Assembly (NCBI RefSeq): GCF_900112035.1
Contig: NZ_FOKC01000001.1
Coordinates: 310,001-374,000, forward strand
DNA length: 64,000 nucleotides
Direction of reading: 5' to 3'
Origin: Nocardioides alpinus
GTDB taxonomy: Bacteria; Actinomycetota; Actinomycetes; Propionibacteriales; Nocardioidaceae
Shown here piece by piece: positions 8,543 to 17,377 of the stretch. The notes beneath the pieces are model-generated. The model was not told the DNA's origin and made no database searches. It worked only from the letters and a program-made list of their open reading frames with translations. Position numbers and translations under genes: made by a program. Within the stretch, counting starts at the first letter, position 1. Each line of letters opens with the position of its first letter.

Positions 8543-9652
8543 TCAGGCCGCGGCGGCGACCAGGAACCGCGAGACCGCCAGGGCCGCCTGGCGCCCGGCT
8601 CGTGGAGCGCCGATGGTGCTGGCCGACGGGCCGTAGCCCACCAGCTGGACGCGGGGGTCGCGTGCCGCAGTGGTCGCGCCCTGCACGTTGCCGCGCACCG
8701 GCACCAGTGCGATCCCGCCCTCGGCGGTGCGCAGCCCGAGCGGCGCGAGGTGGTCGACGGCCGGGCGGAACCCGGTCGCCCAGAGGATCGCGTCCACCCG
8801 TTCGAAGGCCGCTCGTCCCGAGCCTGTCGGAGGGTCCGACCAGCGCACTCCGTCGGCCTCGATCCGCTCGAACATCGGGAGCCGCTCGTACGCCCCGAGC
8901 CGCGCCGCCTCCTGCTCCTGGGGGCGCAGGGCCAGCCCGGTGACGCTCACGACGCTCGCCGGCGGCAGCCCGCGGCGTACGCGCTCCTCGACCGCGGTCA
9001 CCGCGGCGAGCCCGGCGGCGGCGTCGAAGTCCTCGCGCCAGACCGGCGGGCGCCGCGTCACCCACAGGGTGTCCGTCACCGGCGCGAGCTCGCCGAGGAA
9101 CTGCACGGCCGAGGCACCGCCGCCGACGACGAGCACGCGCCTGCCGCGGAAGTGCTCGGCGCCGGGGTAGTGCGCGGTGTGCACCTGCTCACCGGTGAAG
9201 TCGCCGATGCCGGGGTAGTACGGCACGAACGGCCGCGTCCACGTCCCGCTGGCATTGACGAGGGTCCGGGTGCGCCACTCGAGGTCGCCGGCGCGCACCA
9301 CCAGCAGGTCGCCGTCGCTCTCGACGCGGTCGACCCGCACCGGGCGCACCACGGGCAGACCCTGCTCGCGCTCGTAGTCGCCGAAGTAGTCGGGGACCAC
9401 CGCATTCGCCGCTCGCCCCGAGCCCGCGGGTGCCGTCGACGCAGGCAGGTCGGCGACCCCGTGCACGTCGGCCATGCTGAGCGACGCCCAGCGGTGCTGC
9501 CAGGCGCCACCGGGCTGCGGGTTGGCGTCGAGCACGACGTGGTCGACGCCGCGCTGGCGCAGGAAGTACGACGCCGCGAGGCCGGCCTGGCCGGCGCCGA
9601 CCACCACAGAATCCAGGACCGCCACGGTGGCAGAACACCCACCCCGCAGCAT
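8543..9652 (-). CDS. Flavin-containing monooxygenase-like NAD(P)/FAD oxidoreductase
   Basis: A 369-residue protein of the CzcO/FMO-like group. The FAD-binding Rossmann motif VVGAGQAGLAASYFL lies near the N-terminus, followed by PGGAWQHRW, the usual segment in these flavoproteins. A second Rossmann motif (VLVVGGGASAVQFL, about residue 170) would bind NAD(P)H. The ATATGF-like segment ILWATGFRPAVDHL is near the C-terminus. Such enzymes hydroxylate or Baeyer-Villiger-oxidise small organics, or reduce metal-linked substrates; the substrate cannot be read. The ATG at 9652 is given, but a GTG at 9625 would start the protein five residues before the FAD motif and is at least as likely. The next gene is divergent. 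Confidence 0.85.
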   Translation of the reverse strand: MLRGGCSATVAVLDSVVVGAGQAGLAASYFLRQRGVDHVVLDANPQPGGAWQHRWASLSMADVHGVADLPASTAPAGSGRAANAVVPDYFGDYEREQGLPVVRPVRVDRVESDGDLLVVRAGDLEWRTRTLVNASGTWTRPFVPYYPGIGDFTGEQVHTAHYPGAEHFRGRRVLVVGGGASAVQFLGELAPVTDTLWVTRRPPVWREDFDAAAGLAAVTAVEERVRRGLPPASVVSVTGLALRPQEQEAARLGAYERLPMFERIEADGVRWSDPPTGSGRAAFERVDAILWATGFRPAVDHLAPLGLRTAEGGIALVPVRGNVQGATTAARDPRVQLVGYGPSASTIGAPRAGRQAALAVSRFLVAAAA

Positions 9653-9689
9653 CTATGCCCGCCACCACGTCCGTGGCAACCTCGGTCGC

Positions 9690-10451
9690 ATGGACATCGC
9701 CACTCGTGCCACCACCCTCCTCGAGCTCCACCACACCGGCACCACGCTGGTCCTCCCCAACGTCTGGGACGCCTGGTCGGCCCGCGTCGTCGCCGACGCC
9801 GGCTTCCCGGCCCTGAGCATCGGCAGCCACCCGCTCGCCGACTCGCGCGGCCAGGGCGACAACGAGGACATGTCGCTCGACGACGCCCTCGACGGCGTAC
9901 GCCGCATCTGCTCCGCCGTGCCCGACGTGCCGGTCACCGCCGACATGGAGGCGGGCTACGGCGCCGCTCCCGCCGAGCTGGTCGAGCGACTCCTCGAGGC
10001 CGGCGCCGTCGGCCTCAACATCGAGGACACCGTGCACTCCGAGGGCGGTCGGATGCGCTCGGTCGCCGAGCACGCCGACTACATCGGCGGGCTGCGCCGG
10101 GCAGCCGACGCCGCGGGAGTCGACGTCGTCATCAACGCGCGCACCGACGCCTTCATCAAGTCCGACCAGTTCGAGGACCCGGTCGCTGAGGCGATCACCC
10201 GGATGCTGGCGTGCGAGGAGGCCGGGTCGCGCTGCTCCTACCCCGTGGGCGCACCCGACGCCGCCTCGCTCCAGCGGCTGCTCGACGCGCTCGCCGGACC
10301 GCTCAACACGATCGCCAACCCGCGCAAGGGCTCGGCCGCGGGCTCGCTGGAGGACCTGCAGGTCATGGGCGTGCACCGGGTGACCTTCGGCCCGCTGCTG
10401 CAGAAGGAGCTCGCGCCCGACCTGACCGCGCTCGTGGCTGCCTGGAAGTAG
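9690..10451 (+). CDS. Isocitrate lyase/PEP mutase-family enzyme
   Basis: This 253-residue enzyme belongs to the ICL/PEP mutase superfamily of alpha/beta barrels that make or break C-C or P-C bonds next to a carboxylate. Visible signatures are VTADMEAGYG (metal/substrate loop), GLNIEDTVH (the conserved IED) and VINARTDAF. The length fits the small oxaloacetate decarboxylase, phosphonopyruvate hydrolase or methylisocitrate-lyase-like members. It lacks the KKCGH-type Cys loop of true isocitrate lyase. It converges with the ABC operon nine bases downstream. The ATG at 9690 follows CAACCT and seven bases. The exact reaction is uncertain. Confidence 0.8.
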   Translation: MDIATRATTLLELHHTGTTLVLPNVWDAWSARVVADAGFPALSIGSHPLADSRGQGDNEDMSLDDALDGVRRICSAVPDVPVTADMEAGYGAAPAELVERLLEAGAVGLNIEDTVHSEGGRMRSVAEHADYIGGLRRAADAAGVDVVINARTDAFIKSDQFEDPVAEAITRMLACEEAGSRCSYPVGAPDAASLQRLLDALAGPLNTIANPRKGSAAGSLEDLQVMGVHRVTFGPLLQKELAPDLTALVAAWK

Positions 10452-10460
10452 GGCTGCCGC

Positions 10461-11510
10461 TCAGGCCACGACCAGCACCGGGGCCGGTGCCACCTCGAGG
10501 CGTACGGCGTCGCCGGGCTGCAGCCGCAGCGCGTCCGAGCTCGCCAGCTGGGCGACGACGAGGGTGCCGTCGGCCAAGGTGCAGGTGACCCGCGACAGCG
10601 GGCCCAGGAACATCACGGTCGTGACGGTGGCCGGCCCGGCCGGGTCGGCCACCACCGACACCGACTCGGGGCGGACCAGGGCGTGCCCCGATCCGGTGGC
10701 CGAGCCGGGCAGCACCGGGACCTCGCGGCCCATCACTGCGGCCACGCCGTCGCGGACCTCGGCCGGCAGCCGGTTGCTGAGGCCGACGAACTCCCCCACG
10801 AACCGGCTGGCGGGAGCGGAGTAGAGCTCGGCGGGCGGCGCGAGCTGCTCGAGGCGCCCGGCGTTCATCACGCCGACCCGGTCGGCGACGGCGAGCGCCT
10901 CCTCCTGGTCGTGGGTGACGAAGAGGGTCGTGGTGCCGACCTCGATCTGGACGCGGCGGATCTCGTCGCGCAGCTGCACGCGGACCTTCGCGTCCAGGGC
11001 CGAGAGCGGCTCGTCCAGGAGCAGCACCGAGGGCTCGATCGCGAGCGCACGGGCCAGCGCGACCCGCTGCTGCTGGCCGCCGGAGAGCTGGTGGGCATAG
11101 CGGTCGGCGTGCTCGCCGAGCCCGACGAGGTCGAGCATGTCGCCGGCACGCGTACGACGGGCGGCCCCGTCGCGGCCGCGCATCTTGAGGCCGAAGGCGA
11201 CGTTGTCGATGACGGTCATGTGGGGGAACAGGCTGTAGGCCTGGAACACCATCCCCATGTCGCGCTTGCTGGCCGGCACCTTGGTCAGGTCCTTGCCGCC
11301 GACCGACACCGTGCCCGACGTGGCGTGGTCCAGCCCGGCGAGGATCCGCAGGGCCGTCGTCTTGCCGCAGCCGGACGGTCCCAGCAGGGCGACGAGCTCG
11401 CCGGGGACGATGTGCAACGTGAGCCCGTCCAGCGCCTTCACGTCGCCGTACACACGGGTGAGGTCCGACAGCTCGACGGCGAGACCACGATCAACGGTCT
11501 GTTCGGTCAT
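10461..11510 (-). CDS. ABC importer ATPase, PotA/FbpC/PhnT type
   Basis: The 349-residue ATP-binding subunit of an importer. It has Walker A GPSGCGKTT, the ABC signature LSGGQQQR, Walker B VLLLDEPLSALD and the switch His in FVTHDQEEAL. The C-terminal 110 residues form a TOBE-like domain (ALVRPESVSV), as in spermidine, ferric-iron and 2-aminoethylphosphonate importers. It is the last gene of a four-gene minus-strand operon (binding protein, two permeases, ATPase). Its ATG overlaps the upstream permease stop (ATGA), so subunits are translationally coupled. The transport class is secure; the solute is not. Confidence 0.92.
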   Translation of the reverse strand: MTEQTVDRGLAVELSDLTRVYGDVKALDGLTLHIVPGELVALLGPSGCGKTTALRILAGLDHATSGTVSVGGKDLTKVPASKRDMGMVFQAYSLFPHMTVIDNVAFGLKMRGRDGAARRTRAGDMLDLVGLGEHADRYAHQLSGGQQQRVALARALAIEPSVLLLDEPLSALDAKVRVQLRDEIRRVQIEVGTTTLFVTHDQEEALAVADRVGVMNAGRLEQLAPPAELYSAPASRFVGEFVGLSNRLPAEVRDGVAAVMGREVPVLPGSATGSGHALVRPESVSVVADPAGPATVTTVMFLGPLSRVTCTLADGTLVVAQLASSDALRLQPGDAVRLEVAPAPVLVVA

Positions 11511-12295
11511 GAGGAGGCTCCAAGCTTGTGCCGGTCACGGCTGAGGAAGGTGAGCCCGATGAGGAACAGGGCCACGAGGATCATCGAGGCGAGGGCCGCG
11601 GCCATGGCGGCGGGCCCGTTGTTCTTGTAGAGCGCGGCCATCGCCACCGGCAGGGTGTCGAAGTGCAGCAGCGACGCGAAGACGTACTCACCGAGCACGA
11701 GCGCCACCGAGATGAACGCGGCTCCGAGCACGCCGCCGGTGATGTTGGGCAGGACGATGCGCACGATGACGGTGAACCAGCTCGCGCCCAACGAGCGGGC
11801 CGCCTCCGACAGCGTGGCGACGTCGATGGCCGAGAGCGACGCGTCGATGGCGCGGTAGGAGTAGGGCAGCACCAGCACGACGTAGGCGAACGTCAGCACC
11901 AGGGGCGAGTCCCCGAGCACGTAGGTCACCCACGAGTAGACGTTGGTGATGCCGACCACGATGACGAGCGCCGGGATGGTGAGCGGGAGCAGGCACAGGA
12001 ACTCGATGAGCCGGCTCACCCGCGGGACGCGCAGGCGCACCCAGACCATCGTCGGGACCAGCAGGGCGACCATCAGGACCACCGTGAACAGCGCCAGCAG
12101 CAGCGAGGCGACGATCGAGGACCGCAGGTCCTCGTCGGTGAACATGAACGTCCAGTTGTCCCACGTGCGACCCGGCGCGCTGCCGCGGACCTGGGTCGAG
12201 AAGTCGAACATCGCCAGCAGCGGGACGAAGAAGTAGGCCGCGAACGCCAGCAGCAGCACGGCGCGGAAGACCCGGAAGCCCCTCGGCGGCGTCAC
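11507..12295 (-). CDS. ABC importer inner-membrane permease, PotC-like
   Basis: A 262-residue permease with about six transmembrane helices. The cytoplasmic EAA loop reads EAARSLGASWFTVIVRIVLP, the coupling site for the ATPase. It is the second permease of the operon and starts at GTG 12295, whose bases overlap the TGA of the other permease (GTGA). The family covers polyamine, iron(III), thiamine and aminoethylphosphonate importers. Longer readings on this strand extend into the overlapping permease in another frame and are not real. Confidence 0.9.
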   Translation of the reverse strand: MTPPRGFRVFRAVLLLAFAAYFFVPLLAMFDFSTQVRGSAPGRTWDNWTFMFTDEDLRSSIVASLLLALFTVVLMVALLVPTMVWVRLRVPRVSRLIEFLCLLPLTIPALVIVVGITNVYSWVTYVLGDSPLVLTFAYVVLVLPYSYRAIDASLSAIDVATLSEAARSLGASWFTVIVRIVLPNITGGVLGAAFISVALVLGEYVFASLLHFDTLPVAMAALYKNNGPAAMAAALASMILVALFLIGLTFLSRDRHKLGASS

Positions 12296-13176
12296 CGCAT
12301 CCACCTCGACGTACGTCGCAGCAGCAGGTTGTAGGCCACCATCACGACCGTCACCACGACGATCATCTCGAGGGCGAGCGCGAAGCCGACGTTGGCCTGG
12401 CCGAGGAGGACCTCGCTCGTGATCGCCTGCCGGATGAGGAGCGGCACGATCGGCTGGCCCTGGCTGACCAGGACGGCCGCCGTCGCGTAGGCCGCGAAGG
12501 CGTTGGCGAACAGCAGCAGCAGCGCGCCGAGGAAGGCAGGCGTGAGGAGCGGGAGCGCGACGTGGCGCCAGTAGTCCCAGGTGCTCGCGCCGAGGTTGAC
12601 CGCGGCCTCGCGCCACTGCGGACGGAGGCCCTCGAAGGCGGGCGCGAAGACGATCACCATGAGCGGGATCTGGAAGTAGCAGTAGACGACGACGAGGCCG
12701 GGCAGCCCGAAGAGCCAGCCCGAGCCGTAGAGGTTGGCGCCGGTCAGGTCCATGATCGCCTTCGTGACGACACCGACCGGACCGATCGTCGCGATCCACG
12801 CGAAGGCGAGCACGACGCCGCCGAACTGCGCGAGGACGCCGCTCACCGCGAGCGTCGCGCGGCGCATCAGGCTCTGCGGTGACATCGAGACGATCAGGTA
12901 GGCGAGCAGCGCGCCGAGGACGGCGCCGATCAGGGCCGTCGACGCCGACAGGATCAGCGAGCCCTTGAGTGCCGTGACGGCGGCGTCGCTCGTCAGGGCG
13001 TCGAGGTTGCCGAGCGTCAGGCGTCCGGCCTCGTCCTGGAAGGCACCGACCACGACCGTCAGGGTCGGGACGACGAGGAAGACCAGGACGAAGCCGAGGA
13101 ACGGCAGGAGCGGGAGGACCGGGCCGACGGCGAACCGCCGGCCCGTCCTTCCGCTCGTGGTGGGCGAGGTGCTCAG
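12292..13176 (-). CDS. ABC importer inner-membrane permease, PotB-like, apparent CTG start
   Basis: The 294-residue partner permease; its EAA loop reads AAVNLGASTWDYWRHVALP. The nearest in-frame ATG or GTG start is GTG 13053, which would cut off the first transmembrane helix (PVLPLLPFLGFVLVFLVVPTL). Reading further upstream, the frame is open into the end of the binding-protein gene. A CTG at 13176-13174 overlaps that gene's TGA as CTGA, exactly like the ATGA and GTGA junctions elsewhere in this operon. The protein from CTG has the normal family length and a short Ser/Thr/Arg-rich cytoplasmic tail before helix 1. CTG is rare as a start codon, so this is an inference from topology and spacing. 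Confidence 0.75.
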   Translation of the reverse strand: MSTSPTTSGRTGRRFAVGPVLPLLPFLGFVLVFLVVPTLTVVVGAFQDEAGRLTLGNLDALTSDAAVTALKGSLILSASTALIGAVLGALLAYLIVSMSPQSLMRRATLAVSGVLAQFGGVVLAFAWIATIGPVGVVTKAIMDLTGANLYGSGWLFGLPGLVVVYCYFQIPLMVIVFAPAFEGLRPQWREAAVNLGASTWDYWRHVALPLLTPAFLGALLLLFANAFAAYATAAVLVSQGQPIVPLLIRQAITSEVLLGQANVGFALALEMIVVVTVVMVAYNLLLRRTSRWMR

Positions 13177-14297
13177 CGGATGGCCTTGGACCAGTTCGCT
13201 GCGAGGTACTCGCCGGCGGTCACCGTCTGCTCGTCGGTGGGGATCACCGGCTCGCCCTCGACGACGGGCAGGGCGTCCCAGAGCGCGGCGTCGATGGTGC
13301 CGGCCTCGGCCATGGCGTCACCGCGGACCGGACGGGCACCGCCCTTGAGCCACAGGTTCTGGCCCTCGTCGCTGTAGAGGAACTCCTGCCACAGGCGGGC
13401 GGCCGCCGGGTGCGGGGCGTCGGCGTTGATGGCCTGGAAGTAGTAGCCGGCCACGACGGCCTCGGACGGGACGACGGTCTTCCACGTGTCGACGTTGGCG
13501 GCAGCCGCCGCACCCAGGTAGTCCCAGTCGATGACGACGGGCGTGGTGCCCTGCTCGATCGTCGTGGAGTCCGGGTCGACGGTGAGGAAGTTGCCGGCCT
13601 TCTTGAGCTCGGTGAAGAAGTCGACGCCCGGCGCGATGTCGTCGGCGGAGCCGCCGTTGGCGATGGACGCCATCATCACGCCGCTGAAGGCCGCACCGGC
13701 CTGTGTCGGGTCGCCGTTGAGGGCCACCTTGCCCTTGAACTCCGGCTTGAGCAGGTCGGCCAGTGACGTGACGTCGGGGACGACCGCGGAGTCGTAGCCG
13801 ATCGACATGTAGCCGCCGTAGTCGTTGACCCAGGTGCCGTCGGCGTCCTTGAAGTTGTCGGGGATCTCGTCCCAGGTCTCCACCTGGTAGGGCGCGAACA
13901 GGTCGGTGTTGGCGAGCGCGACGGACTGGCCGAGGTCGAAGACGTCGGGGGCGCGGTCGGTGCCCTTGAGGTCGTTGGCCGCGTTGATCTCGTCCTGCGA
14001 GGCGGCGTCGGGCTGGTCGGAGTTGACCTCGATGTCGTACTTCTCCTCGAAGGTCGAGATCATCTCGCCGTAGTTGGCCCAGTCCGGCGGCAGCGCGATG
14101 ACGTTGAGCTCGCCCTCGTCCTGCGCGGCCTTCACGAGCTCGTCGAGGCCACCGAAGTCCTCGGCCGACGTGGCGGACGCTGCGTCGACGCCGCTCTCCG
14201 TGGTGGTGTCGGTCTCCTTCTCGGGAGCGGCGCAGGCCGCCACCGACATGAGCGTGGCCATCGCCGTGAGCGACACGAGTGTCTTGCGGGTGTTCAT
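13173..14297 (-). CDS. ABC importer extracellular solute-binding lipoprotein
   Basis: The 374-residue binding protein is the first gene of the operon. It has a lipoprotein signal with Cys in [10 protein letters not shown] (about residue 24), a Thr/Ser/Asp linker, then a two-lobed periplasmic-binding fold. Segments [29 protein letters not shown] and VVIDWDYLG are typical of the iron/thiamine/aminoethylphosphonate/polyamine cluster. A strong GGAGG lies five bases before the ATG. Ligand identity is not visible. The adjacent PEP mutase-family enzyme makes a phosphonate or dicarboxylate ligand conceivable, but this is speculative. Confidence 0.88.
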   Translation of the reverse strand: MNTRKTLVSLTAMATLMSVAACAAPEKETDTTTESGVDAASATSAEDFGGLDELVKAAQDEGELNVIALPPDWANYGEMISTFEEKYDIEVNSDQPDAASQDEINAANDLKGTDRAPDVFDLGQSVALANTDLFAPYQVETWDEIPDNFKDADGTWVNDYGGYMSIGYDSAVVPDVTSLADLLKPEFKGKVALNGDPTQAGAAFSGVMMASIANGGSADDIAPGVDFFTELKKAGNFLTVDPDSTTIEQGTTPVVIDWDYLGAAAAANVDTWKTVVPSEAVVAGYYFQAINADAPHPAAARLWQEFLYSDEGQNLWLKGGARPVRGDAMAEAGTIDAALWDALPVVEGEPVIPTDEQTVTAGEYLAANWSKAIR

Positions 14298-14469
14298 CGG
14301 ACCTCCAGAGAGCATCTGCCGTGGATCGGCGGTGTGTGCCGGGCGGAGCCTCGTAGGTCCCGTCTGTCCGGAGGCTACCGCTGAATGGCCGCTCTGCGGC
14401 CGACCGATGAACACCGGGTGCTCCGGGTCCTCTCGGACGACCCCGCACGGCGGCGTACGCTCAGGTCCC

Positions 14470-16191
14470 GTGACGACTGCTGCCACCGGCCCCGAGTTCC
14501 ACTACTCCGACCTCCTCCCCACCGCCGGGTCCAACGGCGCGGACGAGACGCCCTACCGGCTGATCAGCACCGAGGGCGTGTCCACGGTGGAGGTCGAGGG
14601 ACGTACGTTCCTGAAGGTCGAGCCCGAGGCGATCCGGCGGCTCACCGACGAGGCGATGCACGACATCAGCCACTACCTCCGGCCCGGACACCTCGCCCAG
14701 CTGCGCAAGATCATCGACGACCCCGAGGCGTCGGGCAACGACCGCTTCGTCGCCCTCGACCTGCTCAAGAACGTCAACATCTCCGCCGGCGGCGTGCTGC
14801 CGATGTGCCAGGACACCGGCACCGCGATCGTGATGGGCAAGAAGTCCGAGGGCGTGCTCACCGGCGCCGACGACGGCGAGGCGATCAGCCGCGGCGTGTA
14901 CGACGCCTACACGCGGCTCAACCTGCGCTACTCCCAGCTCGCACCCCTGACCACCTTCGAGGAGAAGAACACCGGCACCAACCTGCCGGCGCAGATCGAG
15001 CTGTACTCCACGCCGGCCAAGGACGTCCCGGAGTACAAGTTCCTCTTCATGGCCAAGGGCGGCGGCTCGGCCAACAAGTCGTTCCTCTTCCAGGAGACCA
15101 AGGCCGTCCTCAACCCGACGCGGCTCATGGAGTTCCTCGACGAGAAGATCCGTTCGCTCGGCACGGCCGCGTGCCCGCCCTACCACCTCGCCGTCGTCAT
15201 CGGCGGCACGAGCGCGGAGTTCGCGCTGAAGACCGCCAAGTACGCCTCTGCGCACTACCTCGACGACCTGCCGACCGAGGGCTCGATGAGCGCCCACGGC
15301 ATCCGCGACGTCGAGCTGGAGGAGAAGGTCTTCGAGCTCACCCAGTCGTTCGGGATCGGCGCGCAGTTCGGCGGCAAGTACTTCTGCCACGACGTCCGCG
15401 TCGTACGGCTCCCCCGCCACGGCGCGTCGTGCCCCGTCGCGATCGCCGTCTCCTGCTCGGCGGACCGCCAGGCGCTCGGCAAGATCACGCCCGAGGGGAT
15501 CTTCCTCGAGCAGCTCGAGACCGACCCCGCGCAGTACATGCCCGACGCCGGCGTCTCTGACGAGATCGCCGGCGGTGAAGTCGTGCAGATCGACCTCAAC
15601 CAGCCGATGGCCGACATCCTCGCCGAGCTCTCGAGGCACCCCGTGAAGACACGGCTCTCGCTGACCGGGCCGCTGGTCGTGGCGCGCGACATCGCGCACG
15701 CCAAGATCAAGGAGCGGCTCGACGCCGGCGAGGAGATGCCCGCCTACCTCAAGGACCACCCGGTCTACTACGCCGGACCGGCCAAGACCCCCACCGGGAT
15801 GGCCTCCGGCTCGTTCGGGCCGACGACCGCCGGCCGGATGGACTCGTACGTCGAGCAGTTCCAGGCCGCCGGCGGCTCGATGGTCATGCTCGCCAAGGGC
15901 AACCGGTCCAAGCAGGTCACCGAGGCGTGCGGCACCCACGGGGGCTTCTACCTCGGCTCGATCGGGGGCCCCGCCGCGCGCCTCGCGCAGGACTGCATCC
16001 GCTCCGTCGAGGTCGTCGAGTACGAGGAGCTCGGCATGGAGGCGGTCTGGAAGATCGAGGTCGAGGACTTCCCCGCCTTCATCGTCGTGGACGACAAGGG
16101 CAACGACTTCTTCACCGATCCCTCGGGTGCCGTCACGGTGCCGCTGAGCTCGCTCCTGGGGGTAGGGATCCGGGTCCGCTCGGCGGAGTAG
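14470..16191 (+). CDS. Class I (iron-sulfur) fumarate hydratase
   Basis: This 573-residue enzyme interconverts fumarate and malate using a 4Fe-4S cluster. The N-terminal domain holds [32 protein letters not shown] and [12 protein letters not shown]. Candidate cluster cysteines are in MCQDTG, ACPPYH or FCHDVRV, and EACGTHGG. The C-terminal beta domain (from about residue 400) has [18 protein letters not shown] and [20 protein letters not shown]. Both domains are in one chain, as in E. coli FumA/FumB. The GTG at 14470 has TACGCT eight bases before it and no Shine-Dalgarno. A class II enzyme (fumC) is also present 5 kb away, giving oxygen-sensitive and oxygen-stable isoenzymes. Confidence 0.95.
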   Translation: MTTAATGPEFHYSDLLPTAGSNGADETPYRLISTEGVSTVEVEGRTFLKVEPEAIRRLTDEAMHDISHYLRPGHLAQLRKIIDDPEASGNDRFVALDLLKNVNISAGGVLPMCQDTGTAIVMGKKSEGVLTGADDGEAISRGVYDAYTRLNLRYSQLAPLTTFEEKNTGTNLPAQIELYSTPAKDVPEYKFLFMAKGGGSANKSFLFQETKAVLNPTRLMEFLDEKIRSLGTAACPPYHLAVVIGGTSAEFALKTAKYASAHYLDDLPTEGSMSAHGIRDVELEEKVFELTQSFGIGAQFGGKYFCHDVRVVRLPRHGASCPVAIAVSCSADRQALGKITPEGIFLEQLETDPAQYMPDAGVSDEIAGGEVVQIDLNQPMADILAELSRHPVKTRLSLTGPLVVARDIAHAKIKERLDAGEEMPAYLKDHPVYYAGPAKTPTGMASGSFGPTTAGRMDSYVEQFQAAGGSMVMLAKGNRSKQVTEACGTHGGFYLGSIGGPAARLAQDCIRSVEVVEYEELGMEAVWKIEVEDFPAFIVVDDKGNDFFTDPSGAVTVPLSSLLGVGIRVRSAE

Positions 16192-16213
16192 GTCTCACGG
16201 AGATCCGCCCCCG

Positions 16214-16259
16214 GACGTCATACGGACGGGGCAAACGGCTGCGCCGTCCGTATGACGTC
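16214..16259. repeat. 46-bp palindromic repeat, left copy, covering the DUF559 stop codon
   Basis: The outer arms GACGTCATACGGACGG and CCGTCCGTATGACGTC are perfect inverted repeats around a 14-base centre. The reverse complement matches the copy at 17321-17366 at about 40 of 46 positions. The element supplies the last 13 codons and the TGA of the DUF559 gene. It sits 22 bases past the stop of the convergent fumarase gene, so it may also act as a bidirectional terminator. Confidence 0.85.
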
Positions 16260-17207
16260 ACGCGGCTGGTCGCGAGCCGGTCGCCATCCCCCGATCGTCA
16301 GCGCCTCCTCGACCTGCCGGAAGAAGGCGTCCGGCTCGAGCCGGAGCCCGAGCAGTGGCATCCGCAGGACCCGGTCCCCGTCGATGACGAGGGAGTTCTG
16401 TCGCAGGGCGTCCCCCACGACGTTGGTCGCCCACGTGTGGTGGATCCCGTCGATCTCCAGCACGAGCGCGTACTCCTCCCAGTAGAGGTCGAGGTAGTAG
16501 CGCCCGTCCCTGCCCTTGCGGACGACCTGGCGTGTGGGGACGGGCAGGTGGCGACGTCGCAGCTCGCGCACGACGTCGAGCTCGCCGAGCGAGCGCGCGC
16601 CGTCCAGCAGGTCGAGGATGGTCTCGTGGACGAGTCGCCGCCGTCGGTCCCGTCTGATGCGCAGGGCCTGCGTGCCCAGCAGCTCGGCAGTGGTGAGGCC
16701 CTGTTGCACCACGAGCGTCAGCACGTGGACCGCCTGCCGGTCCGAGTCGGCCCACAGCGCCGCGCGTACGCCGGCGACGTCGGGCCGGGTGCGCGGGATG
16801 CCCGAGGGCGCCAGGTCGGCTGCCTCCCACCGGCGTGTCTGGCGGATGTCGTAGAGACGGGACCGGCGGACGCGAGCGCCGCGTGGCACCGAGACCCGGT
16901 GCCGTCGGACGTCGTAGCGCTCGAGCCCGCCCGCGACCAGCGCGGACTCTCGGTCGAGGCAGGCGCGCGGGCCGCCCTGGAGCACTGCCGCCCACTGGTG
17001 GCCGACGTCGGAGATGTCGGAGTTGTGCAGGCACACCGACTGATCTCCCACGAGCTGCCACCTGTGGGCCCGCACCTGGCCCCTGATCTCGTGACGAGTG
17101 ATGCCCAGGCCGTAGAGCTGTGGCCGCGACAGGACACCGCCCTGCCTGCGAGCCAGGGCTCGCGCACGGACCAGCCTCGAGTCTTCGTGTGACGTCTGCT
17201 TCGGCAT
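16218..17207 (-). CDS. AbiEi-type winged-helix plus DUF559 endonuclease-fold protein
   Basis: A 329-residue protein. Residues about 13-60 (ALARRQGGVLSRPQLYGLGI) match the N-terminal winged-helix of AbiEi-family antitoxins. Residues about 225-320 (YYLDLYWEEYALVLEIDG, then RQNSLVIDGDRVLRMPLLGL) match DUF559, a Vsr-like fold of the PD-(D/E)XK endonuclease group, with candidate acidic residues in EEY and EIDG. No adjacent toxin gene is present. This pairing is common and multicopy in some actinobacteria, function unknown. The C-terminal 13 residues are encoded by the left palindrome. Flanking palindromic copies suggest cassette-like mobility. The ATG at 17207 begins the conserved N-terminal domain. 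Confidence 0.8.
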   Translation of the reverse strand: MPKQTSHEDSRLVRARALARRQGGVLSRPQLYGLGITRHEIRGQVRAHRWQLVGDQSVCLHNSDISDVGHQWAAVLQGGPRACLDRESALVAGGLERYDVRRHRVSVPRGARVRRSRLYDIRQTRRWEAADLAPSGIPRTRPDVAGVRAALWADSDRQAVHVLTLVVQQGLTTAELLGTQALRIRRDRRRRLVHETILDLLDGARSLGELDVVRELRRRHLPVPTRQVVRKGRDGRYYLDLYWEEYALVLEIDGIHHTWATNVVGDALRQNSLVIDGDRVLRMPLLGLRLEPDAFFRQVEEALTIGGWRPARDQPRDVIRTAQPFAPSV

Positions 17208-17320
17208 CCTCCGAGGCTGGGAGACGGAGCAGCGCGACGGGTCCGGGACGGGCCCCGCCTGTGGAGAACGGCCTCCTGGACCGGCCTGTGGACGCCGGCT
17301 GGCCTCACCGGTCCTTCTGG

Positions 17321-17366
17321 GACGTCATACGGAGGGCGCATCCATTGCCCCCTTCCGTATGACGTC
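17321..17366. repeat. 46-bp palindromic repeat, right copy
   Basis: Inverted copy of the element at 16214-16259. The 13-base arms GACGTCATACGGA and TCCGTATGACGTC are identical in both copies. The match continues outward for five bases (CGGGG on this side, its complement on the left). It lies 11 bases past the alpha/beta hydrolase stop and 114 bases upstream of the DUF559 start. No target-site duplication is evident. Confidence 0.85.
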
Positions 17367-17377
17367 CGGGGCTGTGA

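Noticed and set aside
13053..13053. GTG at 13053 as the start of the PotB-like permease
   Set aside because: It would delete the first transmembrane helix and leave an unexplained 120-base gap in an otherwise overlapping operon.
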